A stretch of DNA of 64,000 nucleotides from CAYPAV01 sp964408805 (GCA_964408805.1 CAYPAV010000002.1:62001-126000), one strand, 5' to 3'; shown: positions 1 to 8,988, counted from the stretch's first letter. Numbers and translations are program-made. Notes: generated by a model from the letters alone, not told the origin.

Positions 1-579
1 CTGCTCCGCGCTGATCACCGCGACATCGGAATAATCCCCGAGCGGGATCATTAGCGGCAGCAAGCCGTCCGGCGGCGGCCGGCGCGCCCAGGCGTTGAAC
101 CAAGGGTTCGGGTCATCCCAAAGCAGCACCGATCCCGCTACTCGATAGACCGGCAGAACGACGACGGGCTGGCTCACGGTCTCGGCGATCGACAGGCCGT
201 GCCGGCGCAACAATTCGCGGACCGCGCGCCGCTTGAAGCGAATACTCAAATCGGCCAGATAGCGGCCGCCGCCGAATTTCTCGTCATTGACGGCGAAATC
301 GCGAATGGTGTTGCCGACCGCCTTGGCATCGAGCTCGGGCAGCCGGTCATAATCGTCGCGAAGTGTGATCTTCTCGATCAGGCGTTGCAGCGCGTCAAGC
401 TGCGCTTTCTCGATACCCTGGGTTTTCGCGGTCAGTTCGTCGGTTGCGCGTTCATCGACGCGAATCTTGGCGACCGTATAAAGATCGGCCCCCGACACCT
501 CGCGCGTGATCGTCGATGAGAAGACGAACGACAGGAGCACAAGAAGGGTCGCACCCCCGACACCGCGGCGATCGGACAT
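1..579 (-). CDS. DUF2066 domain protein, 3' end beyond window
   Basis: Reading leftward from an ATG at 579 gives 193 residues with no stop, so the gene runs off the left edge. The N-terminus has a short basic start and a hydrophobic stretch (residues about 9-22) that looks like a signal peptide or anchor. The next part, with a TKTQG-like helix and a FGGGRYLADLSIRFK strand pattern, matches what I know of the DUF2066 family, which in alphaproteobacteria commonly sits divergent from purM. The molecular role of the family is not established. It lies back to back with purM and shares its upstream region. Confidence 0.75.
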   Translation of the reverse strand, partial: MSDRRGVGGATLLVLLSFVFSSTITREVSGADLYTVAKIRVDERATDELTAKTQGIEKAQLDALQRLIEKITLRDDYDRLPELDAKAVGNTIRDFAVNDEKFGGGRYLADLSIRFKRRAVRELLRRHGLSIAETVSQPVVVLPVYRVAGSVLLWDDPNPWFNAWARRPPPDGLLPLMIPLGDYSDVAVISAEQ

Positions 580-633
580 TGCAAACGCCTCTGGATGAAG
601 TATTTTCGGCTCGACGTTTATACAAGCTTCGCC

Positions 634-647
634 AAGAGGACGCCATA
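634..647 (+). promoter_or_regulatory. purM ribosome binding site followed by ATA codon
   Basis: AAGAGGA at 634-640 is the only good Shine-Dalgarno match just before the conserved PurM N-terminus. Four bases later comes ATA (645-647), not ATG, GTG or TTG. This supports initiation at an unusual AUA codon, or an A-for-G difference in this sequence. Confidence 0.5.
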
Positions 648-1703
648 TCCCGCCAACCGCCCAAGGACGCCCTGACCTACCGTGACGCCGGCGTCGATAT
701 CGATGCCGGGAACGCGTTGGTCGACGCCATCAAGCCCTTGGCGCTGGCCACCGCCAGGCGCGGCGCCGATGCCGATCTCGGCGGGTTCGGCGGCGTCTTC
801 GACCCGAAGGCGGCCGGATACAACGACCCTCTCCTGGTTGCCGCGACGGATGGCGTGGGGACGAAGCTGAAAATCGCCTTCGCCGCCGACCTCCACGATA
901 CGGTCGGCATCGATCTTGTCGCCATGTGCGTCAACGATCTCGTCGTGCAAGGTGCCGAGCCGTTGTTTTTCCTGGATTATTTCGCAACGGGCGCGTTGCG
1001 ACCCGGAATAGCCGAAGCCGTTGTGGCAGGGGTCGCTGCGGGCTGCAAGACCGCCGGCTGCGCGCTAATCGGCGGCGAGACGGCGGAAATGCCGGGCATG
1101 TACGGCGACGGCAAATACGATCTCGCGGGGTTCGCGGTCGGCGCGGTCGAGCGGGACCGCCTTCTGACCGGCGATCAGGCGGAAGACGGCGACGTCATTC
1201 TCGGCCTTGCCTCGAGCGGCGTTCATTCGAACGGCTTCTCGCTGGCGCGTCGGGTGGTCGAGCGGTCCGGGCTGGAACTCGAAACTCCGGCTCCCTTCGA
1301 TACGACCCAAAGCCTGGCCGCGGCCCTGCTGACGCCGACTCGGATCTACGTCAGGGCCTGCCTCGCCGCCCGCGACGCCGGCCAGGTCACCGGTTTCGCC
1401 CATATCACGGGCGGCGGATTGCTGGAAAACCTGCCGCGCGCCCTGCCCTCCGGCCTCGGAGCGGAACTCGACCGCGCCGCCTGGCCGATACCACCCGTTT
1501 TCGATTGGATTGCCGAGGCGGGCGGCGTCGAGGCCGCCGAAATGGCGCGCACCTTCAATATGGGCATCGGCATGGCGGTCATCGTAAACCCCGGTTCGGT
1601 CGAGGCCGTGACGACGGCGCTGGAACGTGAAGGCGAAACCGTCCATCGAATCGGCCGGGTCAAGCTGTCGGACGACACGGAACGTGTCGCGTTCAAGGCT
1701 TAG
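645..1703 (+). CDS. purM: phosphoribosylformylglycinamidine cyclo-ligase (AIR synthetase)
   Basis: PurM closes FGAM to aminoimidazole ribotide with ATP, step 5 of purine synthesis. The conserved opening TYRDAGVDIDAGNALV, the GVGTKLKIA loop and the IGGETAEMPGMY segment are all present. From 645 the protein has 352 residues, close to the usual 345. The reading frame stays open upstream to ATG 516, and a TTG at 579 is also in frame. However, both add a poorly conserved extension, and 516 would overlap the divergent DUF2066 gene. I chose ATA 645 because a Shine-Dalgarno sits directly ahead and the length fits; the start remains uncertain. purN follows 3 bases after the stop. Confidence 0.93.
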   Translation: MSRQPPKDALTYRDAGVDIDAGNALVDAIKPLALATARRGADADLGGFGGVFDPKAAGYNDPLLVAATDGVGTKLKIAFAADLHDTVGIDLVAMCVNDLVVQGAEPLFFLDYFATGALRPGIAEAVVAGVAAGCKTAGCALIGGETAEMPGMYGDGKYDLAGFAVGAVERDRLLTGDQAEDGDVILGLASSGVHSNGFSLARRVVERSGLELETPAPFDTTQSLAAALLTPTRIYVRACLAARDAGQVTGFAHITGGGLLENLPRALPSGLGAELDRAAWPIPPVFDWIAEAGGVEAAEMARTFNMGIGMAVIVNPGSVEAVTTALEREGETVHRIGRVKLSDDTERVAFKA

Positions 1704-1706
1704 CGC

Positions 1707-2360
1707 ATGGCGGAGAAACTCAAAATCGCAGTCCTGATCTCCGGGCGCGGCAGCAACCTTCAAGCGCTGATCGATTCCTGCGGCAATGCCGAGTTTCCGG
1801 TGGAAATCGTCTGTGTGATTTCAAACGAACCAGGTGCGGCGGGACTCGATCGGGCGGCCGCAGCGGGAATCGCGACCGATGTCGTGCCGCACCGGGATTT
1901 CGAAAGCCGCGAAACCTTCGAGGACGAACTCGATGCCCGTATCCGGACCGCCGGGGCCGAGTTGATCGCCCTCGCGGGGTTCATGCGGCTGCTGACGGGC
2001 GGCTTCGTCGAGGCCTGGCGCGACCGATTGGTCAATATTCACCCCTCGCTGCTGCCCGCCTTCAAGGGTCTGCATACCCATGAACGGGTGCTGGAACTAG
2101 GCGCGCGTTTTACCGGTTGCACGGTCCATTTCGTACGCCCGGAGATGGATGCGGGTCCGATCATCGCACAAGCCGCGGTGCCGGTCCTGGCGGACGATGA
2201 CGCGGACTCGCTCGCCGCCCGCGTTCTTGAGCAGGAGCATATTCTCTATCCGCTGGCGCTCCGCCTGATCGCCGAGGGCAAGGTTCGCGTCGATGGCGAA
2301 CTCGCCATCGTGTCCGGCGCTCTTCATCCCGAGGGTGCGACCATTAACCCCGCCCCCTAG
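1707..2360 (+). CDS. purN: phosphoribosylglycinamide formyltransferase
   Basis: PurN transfers a formyl group from 10-formyl-THF to GAR (step 3 of purine synthesis). The 217 residues begin KIAVLISGRGSNLQALID, the phosphate-binding loop of the family. They also carry the LAGFMRLL segment, the HPSLLPAFKG motif containing the catalytic histidine, and a downstream DAGPIIAQ segment. Its ATG lies 3 bases after purM, so the two are co-transcribed. Length is typical. Confidence 0.95.
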   Translation: MAEKLKIAVLISGRGSNLQALIDSCGNAEFPVEIVCVISNEPGAAGLDRAAAAGIATDVVPHRDFESRETFEDELDARIRTAGAELIALAGFMRLLTGGFVEAWRDRLVNIHPSLLPAFKGLHTHERVLELGARFTGCTVHFVRPEMDAGPIIAQAAVPVLADDDADSLAARVLEQEHILYPLALRLIAEGKVRVDGELAIVSGALHPEGATINPAP

Positions 2361-2437
2361 CTTGGTCTTTCACTTGCCAGCGATGCATTGTCGGTATACC
2401 TAGGGTAATTGGTGAAATTTGGGGAGCCCGAGCCGTT

Positions 2438-2572
2438 ATGGTGCCTGAACTTGATTATACGAAAGCGTCCGAGGAACAACTGCGAACCTGGAACCGGGTG
2501 ACGCGCCTGTTCGTTGTCAGCACGGTCAGCTTGGTGATCCTGCTCGCGATCATGGCGGCGACGCTGCTGTAG
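2438..2572 (+). CDS. aa3-type cytochrome c oxidase subunit IV-like small membrane protein
   Basis: This 44-residue protein has a polar N-terminal half (MVPELDYTKASEEQLRTWNR) and one C-terminal membrane helix (residues about 24-44). That layout and the xWxRxT-then-helix pattern resemble the bacterial aa3 oxidase subunit IV family (COX4_pro_2). GGGGAG lies 11 bases before the ATG. It stands alone between purN and the terminator, with no other oxidase genes nearby. The assignment rests on pattern recognition only. Confidence 0.6.
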   Translation: MVPELDYTKASEEQLRTWNRVTRLFVVSTVSLVILLAIMAATLL

Positions 2573-2595
2573 GCGACCGTCTACGGACAAAATTA

Positions 2596-2621
2596 AGGGC
2601 GCGCCCGCAAGAGCGCGCCCT
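2596..2621. terminator. terminator hairpin between the small membrane gene and ndk
   Basis: A perfect 9-bp inverted repeat AGGGCGCGC / GCGCGCCCT has an 8-base loop. On the minus strand it follows the ndk stop and leads into TTAATTTTG, a short T tract. On the plus strand it closes the purM-purN transcript without a T run. It probably serves convergent transcription from both sides. Confidence 0.75.
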
Positions 2622-2647
2622 AACTGATTCCGCTGGTCCGGCGCCGG

Positions 2648-3070
2648 TCAGCTAACGAGTTCGATGCCCGCGAAGAAATAGGAAATTTCCCAGGCCGCGG
2701 TTTCCGGCGCGTCCGAACCGTGAACCGAATTGGCCTCGACCGACTCTCCGAAATCCTTCCGGATCGTGCCTTCATCCGCATTGGCGGGGTTCGTGGCACC
2801 CATGATCTCGCGATTCTGCGCTATCGCATCCTCGCCCTCCAAGACCTGGACGACGATGGGACCCGAAGACATGAACTCGCAAAGATCGCCAAAGAAGGCG
2901 CGTTCCTGGTGCACATGGTAAAATTGTTCAGCCTGTTCCCGGGTCAGGCGGGTCCGCCGCTGGGCGACGATTTGGAGTCCCGCTTCCTCGAACCGGGCGT
3001 TGATTTGGCCGGTCAGGTTTCGGCGGGTGGCGTCCGGCTTGATGATCGATAGTGTTCTCTCGACAGCCAT
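2648..3070 (-). CDS. ndk: nucleoside diphosphate kinase
   Basis: Ndk moves the gamma phosphate from ATP to other (d)NDPs through a phosphohistidine. The start MAVERTLSIIKPDAT, at ATG 3070, gives 140 residues, the usual size. An upstream in-frame ATG at 3097 would add nine residues before the conserved N-terminus and is not preferred. The active-site histidine is seen in NSVHGSD near the C-terminus. It lies convergent to the small oxidase-like gene and divergent from the ABC-F gene. Confidence 0.96.
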   Translation of the reverse strand: MAVERTLSIIKPDATRRNLTGQINARFEEAGLQIVAQRRTRLTREQAEQFYHVHQERAFFGDLCEFMSSGPIVVQVLEGEDAIAQNREIMGATNPANADEGTIRKDFGESVEANSVHGSDAPETAAWEISYFFAGIELVS

Positions 3071-3247
3071 ACGAATCGGCCTTCTTGGTCTCTCCACGCC
3101 TTGAGCGGCGGGGTTATAAACGGCGCGGTCGGTCTCGGCAAGTCGTTCCTTGGCTCTGTATACGGAAGGATATCTCGAATTTATGTCGACCGAGAACGCG
3201 GCGAACGGGGGGACAAACCTTGAACGACATGCTAATCAGCGCCCGCC

Positions 3248-5125
3248 ATGTTGACGATATCCGACCTTTCGATCCGGCTTGGCGGCCGTTTGCTGCTGGA
3301 CGAGGCCTCGGCGCAATTGCCGGATCGGGGCCGCGTCGGGCTGGTTGGCCGCAACGGTGCGGGAAAATCCACCTTGCTGCGCGCGATTCTCGGCGAGATT
3401 TCGGCGGATGGCGGTAAGGTTCGTCCGCGCGGCAATGCCAGGATCGGTGCCGTCGACCAGCAAGCACCATCGGGCCCGCAAAACCTTACCGACTTCGTCC
3501 TCGCGGCCGATCGGGAACGTGCCGAATTGCTCGATGAATTGAAAGACGATGCCGACGGCGTCCGCATCGGCGAAATTCACGCCCGGCTAGAGGAGATCGA
3601 CGCCCATTCCGCGCCGGCCCGGGCGGCCCGTATTTTGGCCGGACTCGGCTTCGACGAAACCCAGCAACGGCGTTCCCTCGATACCTTTTCGGGTGGGTGG
3701 CGGATGCGGGTCGCCCTCGCGGCCGGTCTCTTCAGCGGACCCGATCTGTTGCTGCTCGACGAACCGACAAACCATCTCGATTTGGAGGCATCGGTCTGGC
3801 TCGAAGGCTATCTCGCGCGCTACCCCCACGGCATGCTGCTGGTCAGTCACGACCGCGATCTCCTGAACCGGGTCGCCGACGGTATCCTGCATCTCGACGC
3901 CGGCAAGCTCGGCTATTACCCCGGCAACTACGACCGCTTCGAGCGAACGCGGCGCGAACGCCAGGCGCGCCAGATCGCCCTTCACGAACGCCAGCGCCAG
4001 GAACGCGATCGGATCCAGGCCTTCGTCGATCGGTTCCGTTACAAGGCGACGAAGGCCCGACAGGCGCAAAGCCGGCTCAAGATGCTGGAACGCATGGAAC
4101 CGATCGCCACCGTCGCCGATTCGCGGACGCCGAATTTCAACCTACCCACGCCGGAGCCCTTGGCCCCGCCCATTCTCGTTATGGAAGACGCCGCAGTGGG
4201 CTATGAACCGGAGACACCGGTCCTCCGCGATCTCGATCTCCGCCTCGACATGGACGACCGGATCGCGCTTCTTGGTCGGAACGGCAACGGCAAGACCACG
4301 CTTCTGCGTCTGATGATCGGTGCGCTCGAGGCATCGGGCGGTCGCGTTCGAAAGACGCCAAAGTTGAAGATCGGTTACTTCGCGCAGGACCAGTTCGATC
4401 TGCTCGAACCCGGGCAAACCGGGTTTCAGGACATGGCGCGGCGGATGCCGAAGGCAACGGACAGTGAGGTTCGCGCCCATCTCGGCCGCTTCGGGTTGGA
4501 GCAGGATAAGGCCAACACCAGGATCGAGGATCTCTCGGGCGGGGAGAAGGCGCGCCTCGTCCTAGCCGCGACCACGGTCGACGAACCGCAGCTTCTGCTC
4601 CTCGACGAACCGACCAACCACCTCGACATCGACGCCAGGGAAGCCCTCGTCCAAGCGCTCAACACTTTCGAAGGCGCAATTGTCCTCGTCTCGCACGACC
4701 CCCATCTGGTGGCCCTCGTGGCCGACCGGTTATGGTTCGTCGGCGGCGGTACCTGTCGGCCTTTCGAGGGTGACCTAGACGACTATCGGCGGCGAATCAT
4801 TGATCGAGAGGACGCAAACGAAAGGCCCTCAGATGGCAACGGAAAATCGCGCGGCGGCCGGCGCGCCCAACGGCGCGACCGCGCCGCGATCCGCAACGCA
4901 CAGGCCCCGCTTCGAAAAGCCGTCCAGGCCGCCGAACGGCAAATGGATACGCTCTCGAAGGAACGGGCCGAACTTGAGCTGCGTCTCGCCGATTCATCGC
5001 TCTATTCCGCCAACACACCGGAGCTGACGAAACTCACCAAGCGGAAATCCGAACTCGATCGTGCCCTGCTCGAAGCGGAAAATGCCTGGCTGAACGCGCA
5101 AGCGGCGCTTGAAACCGCGACGTGA
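3248..5125 (+). CDS. ABC-F family ATPase, YheS-like
   Basis: This is a soluble tandem ATP-binding cassette protein of 625 residues without membrane segments. Cassette 1 has Walker A GRNGAGKST (34-42), the signature FSGGWRMR (about 147-154) and Walker B LLLLDEPTNHLD. Cassette 2 has GRNGNGKTT, LSGGEKARL and a second LLLLDEPTNHLD. A linker rich in R, Q and E lies between them, and a C-terminal charged coiled coil follows (about 530-620). The SGGWRMR form and the length match YheS among the ABC-F translation factors, which act at the ribosome E site. The stop overlaps the next gene's GTG. Confidence 0.9.
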   Translation: MLTISDLSIRLGGRLLLDEASAQLPDRGRVGLVGRNGAGKSTLLRAILGEISADGGKVRPRGNARIGAVDQQAPSGPQNLTDFVLAADRERAELLDELKDDADGVRIGEIHARLEEIDAHSAPARAARILAGLGFDETQQRRSLDTFSGGWRMRVALAAGLFSGPDLLLLDEPTNHLDLEASVWLEGYLARYPHGMLLVSHDRDLLNRVADGILHLDAGKLGYYPGNYDRFERTRRERQARQIALHERQRQERDRIQAFVDRFRYKATKARQAQSRLKMLERMEPIATVADSRTPNFNLPTPEPLAPPILVMEDAAVGYEPETPVLRDLDLRLDMDDRIALLGRNGNGKTTLLRLMIGALEASGGRVRKTPKLKIGYFAQDQFDLLEPGQTGFQDMARRMPKATDSEVRAHLGRFGLEQDKANTRIEDLSGGEKARLVLAATTVDEPQLLLLDEPTNHLDIDAREALVQALNTFEGAIVLVSHDPHLVALVADRLWFVGGGTCRPFEGDLDDYRRRIIDREDANERPSDGNGKSRGGRRAQRRDRAAIRNAQAPLRKAVQAAERQMDTLSKERAELELRLADSSLYSANTPELTKLTKRKSELDRALLEAENAWLNAQAALETAT

Positions 5126-5661
5126 CGGCGACACCGCTCATCCGTCAGGCGCGCCCCGGCGATGCCGAGGACACCGGCCTGGTCGCCCGCATCGTCGGGA
5201 TCATCAATCAAGCCTATTTCTGGTCCGAGGCGGAGCAGTGGATCGCCGACAAGGAACGCACCAACAACGCGGAAATTGAAGCGCTTCTTGCGGCCGGGGA
5301 ATTGCTTCTGGCCTTTGCGGCCGATGAGCTTTCGGGTGTGGTTGCGATCAAGCTCCGCGATCCGACGCTGGCCGAGTTCGGCATGCTGGCGAGTGCCTCG
5401 GAGAGCCGTAGTACCGGAATCGGTGGGTCGCTCGTCGATGCGGCCGAGGATTGGGCCCGCGGCCAGGGCCGCTCCCAAATGGAGATCGAGATCGTCCGTG
5501 CCGAACCGCCGAACGCACACAAGCGCCAGCTCCATGACTGGTACCTCCGCCTCGGCTATGAGCTGGACGCTACTTATCCGCTGGCGGCGCGCTGGCCGGA
5601 GCTGGTGCCATTGCAGGCGCAAACCTGCGTTAGCACGGTTTACCGCAAGCGTTTGGTATAG
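5122..5661 (+). CDS. GNAT family N-acetyltransferase
   Basis: The 179-residue product starts at a GTG that overlaps the ABC-F stop (GTGA), so the two are translationally coupled. The N-terminus IRQARPGDAED and the later ESRSTGIGGSLVDAAEDWA segment, a motif-A-like acetyl-CoA pyrophosphate loop, mark a Gcn5-related acetyltransferase. A conserved DWYLRLGYE near the C-terminus is also typical. The substrate cannot be told from sequence. Coupling to the ABC-F gene does not prove a shared task. Confidence 0.82.
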   Translation: MTATPLIRQARPGDAEDTGLVARIVGIINQAYFWSEAEQWIADKERTNNAEIEALLAAGELLLAFAADELSGVVAIKLRDPTLAEFGMLASASESRSTGIGGSLVDAAEDWARGQGRSQMEIEIVRAEPPNAHKRQLHDWYLRLGYELDATYPLAARWPELVPLQAQTCVSTVYRKRLV

Positions 5662-5770
5662 GCGGCGGCTCAACCAAGTTCAGCGTCCGCGTCCGGCAAG
5701 CGTTGCTGCCTTGATTGCTTGGCTCTGTGAGGACCGGCGGTGTAACGTTTCGAAAAGCATGGAGGGACGG

Positions 5771-6811
5771 ATGGCCAACACCGAACAGACTCTGCTGCCG
5801 ACATCGCTGGTCGGCTCGTACGCGCAGCCGGATTGGCTGATCGACCGCGAAAAACTGGCCGGGCGTTTCCCGCCACGGACCCGGGCGCTCGAACTCTGGC
5901 GGGTCGATCCTGAATGGCTTGAGCAAGCGCAGGACGATGCGACCCTGGTCGCCATTCGCGAACAAGAGGCGGCTGGGCTCGATATCATTACCGACGGGGA
6001 AATTCGCCGCGAAAGTTATTCCAACCGTTTCGCGACCGCACTCGACGGCGTCGACATCGACAACCCGGGTACGGCGCTCGATCGGAGCGGTCATCCCAAT
6101 CCGGTGCCACGCATCGTCGGCAAGATCAGTCGCAAGCATGCGGTCGAGGTCGAAGACGTGAAATTCCTGCGCGCCCAAACTGATCGCAGAATAAAGATGA
6201 CGGTACCGGGCCCATTCACCATGACCCAGCAGGCACAGAACGATTTCTATGAGGATGAGGTGGAGTTGTCGCTGGACTACGCCGCCGCGGTGAACGAAGA
6301 GGTCAAGGACCTGTTCGCCGCCGGCGCCGACATCGTTCAACTCGACGAGCCCTATATGCAGGCGCGACCGGAAAAGGCCCGCGAATATGGTTTGGAAGCA
6401 CTGAACCGAGCCCTCGACGGCGTGGAAGGCGAGACCGCCGTGCATATCTGCTTCGGATATGCGGCGATTATCCATGAACGTCCGGAAGGCTATTCCTTCC
6501 TGCCCGAACTTGCCGGCTGCAGCGCCCATGGCATCTCGATCGAAACCGCGCAATCGGCGCTCGACTGCTCGGTGCTGGAAACCTTGCCCGAAAAGAAGAT
6601 CATCCTCGGCACGCTCGATCTGTCGACCCACGACGTCGAGACGCCGGAAGTTGTCGCGTCGCGCATTCGCCGCGCCCTGCCCCATTGCCCCGCGGAACGG
6701 ATCATCGTCGCCCCCGATTGCGGCTTGAAATATATGCCGCGCGATTCCGCCTTGGGCAAAATCAAGGCGATGGCCGCCGGAGCGGCCATCGTCCGCGAGG
6801 AACTGAGTTGA
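5771..6811 (+). CDS. MetE C-terminal-domain-like (cobalamin-independent) methyltransferase
   Basis: The 346-residue single-domain protein resembles the catalytic barrel of cobalamin-independent methionine synthase and lacks the MetE N-terminal domain. The zinc ligands of that family are recognisable: His225 and Cys227 (HIC), Glu258 and Cys317 (PDCGLKY). A QLDEPYMQ loop is also present. Such stand-alone genes act on varied thiols or methyl donors in known relatives, so the substrate is open. I chose ATG 5771 because GGAGGG lies at 5761-5766; an ATG at 5759 is in frame but overlaps that site. It overlaps the following paralogue, suggesting paired function. Confidence 0.85.
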   Translation: MANTEQTLLPTSLVGSYAQPDWLIDREKLAGRFPPRTRALELWRVDPEWLEQAQDDATLVAIREQEAAGLDIITDGEIRRESYSNRFATALDGVDIDNPGTALDRSGHPNPVPRIVGKISRKHAVEVEDVKFLRAQTDRRIKMTVPGPFTMTQQAQNDFYEDEVELSLDYAAAVNEEVKDLFAAGADIVQLDEPYMQARPEKAREYGLEALNRALDGVEGETAVHICFGYAAIIHERPEGYSFLPELAGCSAHGISIETAQSALDCSVLETLPEKKIILGTLDLSTHDVETPEVVASRIRRALPHCPAERIIVAPDCGLKYMPRDSALGKIKAMAAGAAIVREELS

Positions 6812-7956
6812 CGATCCTGACGACCCATGCGGGCAGCCTGCCGCGCCCGAAATCCCTCGTCGAGCTCTACGCCAGGCGCGCTCAGGGCGAGGAAATCGAC
6901 GAAGGGCAGCTGGCCGAGGAAGGCAAGGCGGCAACCCGGTGGGTGGTCCAGCGTCAGCGCGATTCGGGCGTCGATATTCCGAGCGACGGCGAGCAGGTGC
7001 GAGAAGCATTTTTCCTCTACGTGCAACGCCGAATGTCGGGATTCGGCGGCCGCTGGCAGCGCCGACAGGGGCGCGAATTGGAGAACTACCCGGAGTTCGC
7101 GGAGGCCCGCCGGGAGAGCATGGCCGGCCGCCCGGCCGTAAGCAATTTCGAACCGCCGATGGCGATTGGCCCGATTGAGTACGCGGCGCCGGAGGCGAAC
7201 CGCGCCGAGCTGGAAGGCTTCAAGGCTTCATTAGAGGCCGTGAATGGAGAATTCGCGGATGCCTTCATGACGGCGCCGTCACCGGGGATCGTCGCGGCGG
7301 CGATGAAAAACGAATATTACGAAAGCGATGAAGATTATCTCGATGTGCTAGCGACGGCGCTTCGCGTGGAATACGAGGCGGCGGTCGAGCACGGCTATAT
7401 TCTTCAAATCGACGCGCCCGATTTGGCGCTCGAGCGGCACATTTCATATGCCGACCGACCGGTCGGGGAATTCGTCGCCTTTGTCGAACGGATCGTGGCC
7501 AAGATCAATCAGGCACTCGTAAATGTGCCGCGCGATCGGGTTCGCCTCCATGTCTGCTGGGGAAACTACGAATCGCCGCATGATCAGGATGTCGCGCTGC
7601 GCGAAATTTTGCCGACAATCCTGAAGGCGAATGTCGGCGCGATCATGCTGCCCTTCGCCAACCCGCGCCACCAACATGAAATCAAGGTATTCAAGGACAT
7701 CCCCTTGGCGTCGGACCAGGCGCTTATTGCCGGCGTGATCGATACCTGCAGCAACTTCGTTGAACATCCCGAAGTTGTCGCCGACCGGCTGGAGCGCGCG
7801 GCGGACGCCGTCGGCGATCCCGCCCGCATCCTCGCCGGAACGGATTGCGGGTTCGATACTTCCGCCGGAATGGGCCGTCTCTCCGCCGACGTGGTTTGGG
7901 CGAAATTGAAGACGCTGCGCGACGGCGCCGACCTCGCTAATAAGCGGTTGTTCTGA
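6808..7956 (+). CDS. second MetE C-terminal-domain-like methyltransferase
   Basis: This divergent paralogue of the preceding gene has 382 residues. It starts at TTG 6808, overlapping the previous stop (TTGA), with GAGGAAC ahead. The N-terminus TILTTHAGSLPRPKSL is characteristic of the family. The putative zinc ligands are His248 and Cys250 (HVCWG), a Glu in RHQHE (about 291) and Cys347 (TDCGFDT). An ATG at 6685 in the same frame lies inside the upstream gene and is rejected. The two enzymes probably form a complex or act on one pathway; the substrate is unknown. Confidence 0.85.
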   Translation: MTILTTHAGSLPRPKSLVELYARRAQGEEIDEGQLAEEGKAATRWVVQRQRDSGVDIPSDGEQVREAFFLYVQRRMSGFGGRWQRRQGRELENYPEFAEARRESMAGRPAVSNFEPPMAIGPIEYAAPEANRAELEGFKASLEAVNGEFADAFMTAPSPGIVAAAMKNEYYESDEDYLDVLATALRVEYEAAVEHGYILQIDAPDLALERHISYADRPVGEFVAFVERIVAKINQALVNVPRDRVRLHVCWGNYESPHDQDVALREILPTILKANVGAIMLPFANPRHQHEIKVFKDIPLASDQALIAGVIDTCSNFVEHPEVVADRLERAADAVGDPARILAGTDCGFDTSAGMGRLSADVVWAKLKTLRDGADLANKRLF

Positions 7957-7985
7957 GGCAAATCGCAAAGCCGATTGCGGCGCGA

Positions 7986-8894
7986 CTATTCTTCGGCGGA
8001 AAGGCTTTCTTTCAACGTTTGAACGGCATCGAAATCGAGCGCCGTCTCGTGAAAAGCCCCGGATTTCTCTAGCGACCAAATCTTATGGACCTGCCGCTTC
8101 GTCGGGCCGGTCATATGGATGTTCCGAATGACGTCGAAGGGAGGACTGGGTTCCACCAGTTTCCCCGCCCAAATGGGAAGCGCTTCCCACAGCGACCAGT
8201 TGTAAGTGGCCGGCAGGAAACACAGCGGGGAGGAATGCAGGTAACTCACGATGTTGAAGGCGCACTGCTCGACGAAAATACTCTCGCTGTCGGTTTCCGC
8301 CATCCCCTTGAGGCCGCTTTCGGTGGTCGTCTGCCACACTTCCCATTGCGGCGCGTCGCGCCGCATGGCGAAAACGCCCGAATTGATGATCGGACGGAAA
8401 GCCATTTTCTCCGCGATCTCGTCGCCGTAGAGGCCGGCGTAGCGCGCCTTTTGAACTCGCCACGTATTGGCGCCGAATAAATATCTCCGATAGCTGCGAT
8501 CCTGTTCGAGGACGCAAACGCAGGGGGCCTTCCGAATCGCCACCAAAAAATCGTGAATCCCTCGTGGATCCTGAACCCAAACGTCGCTGTCGATCCAAAG
8601 AAGGACATCGACCTCGGGAAAATAACGCGGTAAAAAGGGTCGCGCCGTTAGACCCCGAAATCCGGGGTATTTCTCTTCCCATTCCGGTCTCAAGGGAAAT
8701 TCGATATCCCATTCGGCCGTCTTGATGCTCTCGCATAGGGGCGAGAGTTTCGCTCGATCTTCGGAATCAAGTCCGAAGTCAAGCACATGAACGGGTATAT
8801 CCGACAGTTGATCGAACTGACGCAGCGACGAAAGAAGGCCTTGGGCGAACGGCAGGTAGCCCGAATTACATCCGGTAACGATCACAGCTTTCAT
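7986..8894 (-). CDS. glycosyltransferase, GT8-like nucleotide-sugar fold
   Basis: The 302-residue protein begins MKAVIVTGCNSGYLPFAQGLLSS. It carries a DSD metal-binding motif at residues 102-104 (LLWIDSDVW), the DxD hallmark of retaining GT-A enzymes such as family 8. A later NSGVFAMRR segment also fits GT8. No signal peptide or membrane helix is seen, so it is cytosolic. I chose ATG 8894 because residues upstream in the frame are not conserved-looking. It lies divergent from a broken glycosyltransferase, so the two may be remnants of one surface-sugar locus. Confidence 0.72.
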   Translation of the reverse strand: MKAVIVTGCNSGYLPFAQGLLSSLRQFDQLSDIPVHVLDFGLDSEDRAKLSPLCESIKTAEWDIEFPLRPEWEEKYPGFRGLTARPFLPRYFPEVDVLLWIDSDVWVQDPRGIHDFLVAIRKAPCVCVLEQDRSYRRYLFGANTWRVQKARYAGLYGDEIAEKMAFRPIINSGVFAMRRDAPQWEVWQTTTESGLKGMAETDSESIFVEQCAFNIVSYLHSSPLCFLPATYNWSLWEALPIWAGKLVEPSPPFDVIRNIHMTGPTKRQVHKIWSLEKSGAFHETALDFDAVQTLKESLSAEE

Positions 8895-8988
8895 ATCGCT
8901 TGTTCGTTCGATCCCGTGGAAATATAGAAAGTATCGAGGCGCCGGAACGGTATATGCTCCGGCATCGATATTACGAAGGAATGGCGGA

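Noticed and set aside
5662..5770. Possible SAM or cobalamin riboswitch ahead of the MetE-like genes
   Set aside because: I see none of the conserved cores of these riboswitches in the 109-base gap.
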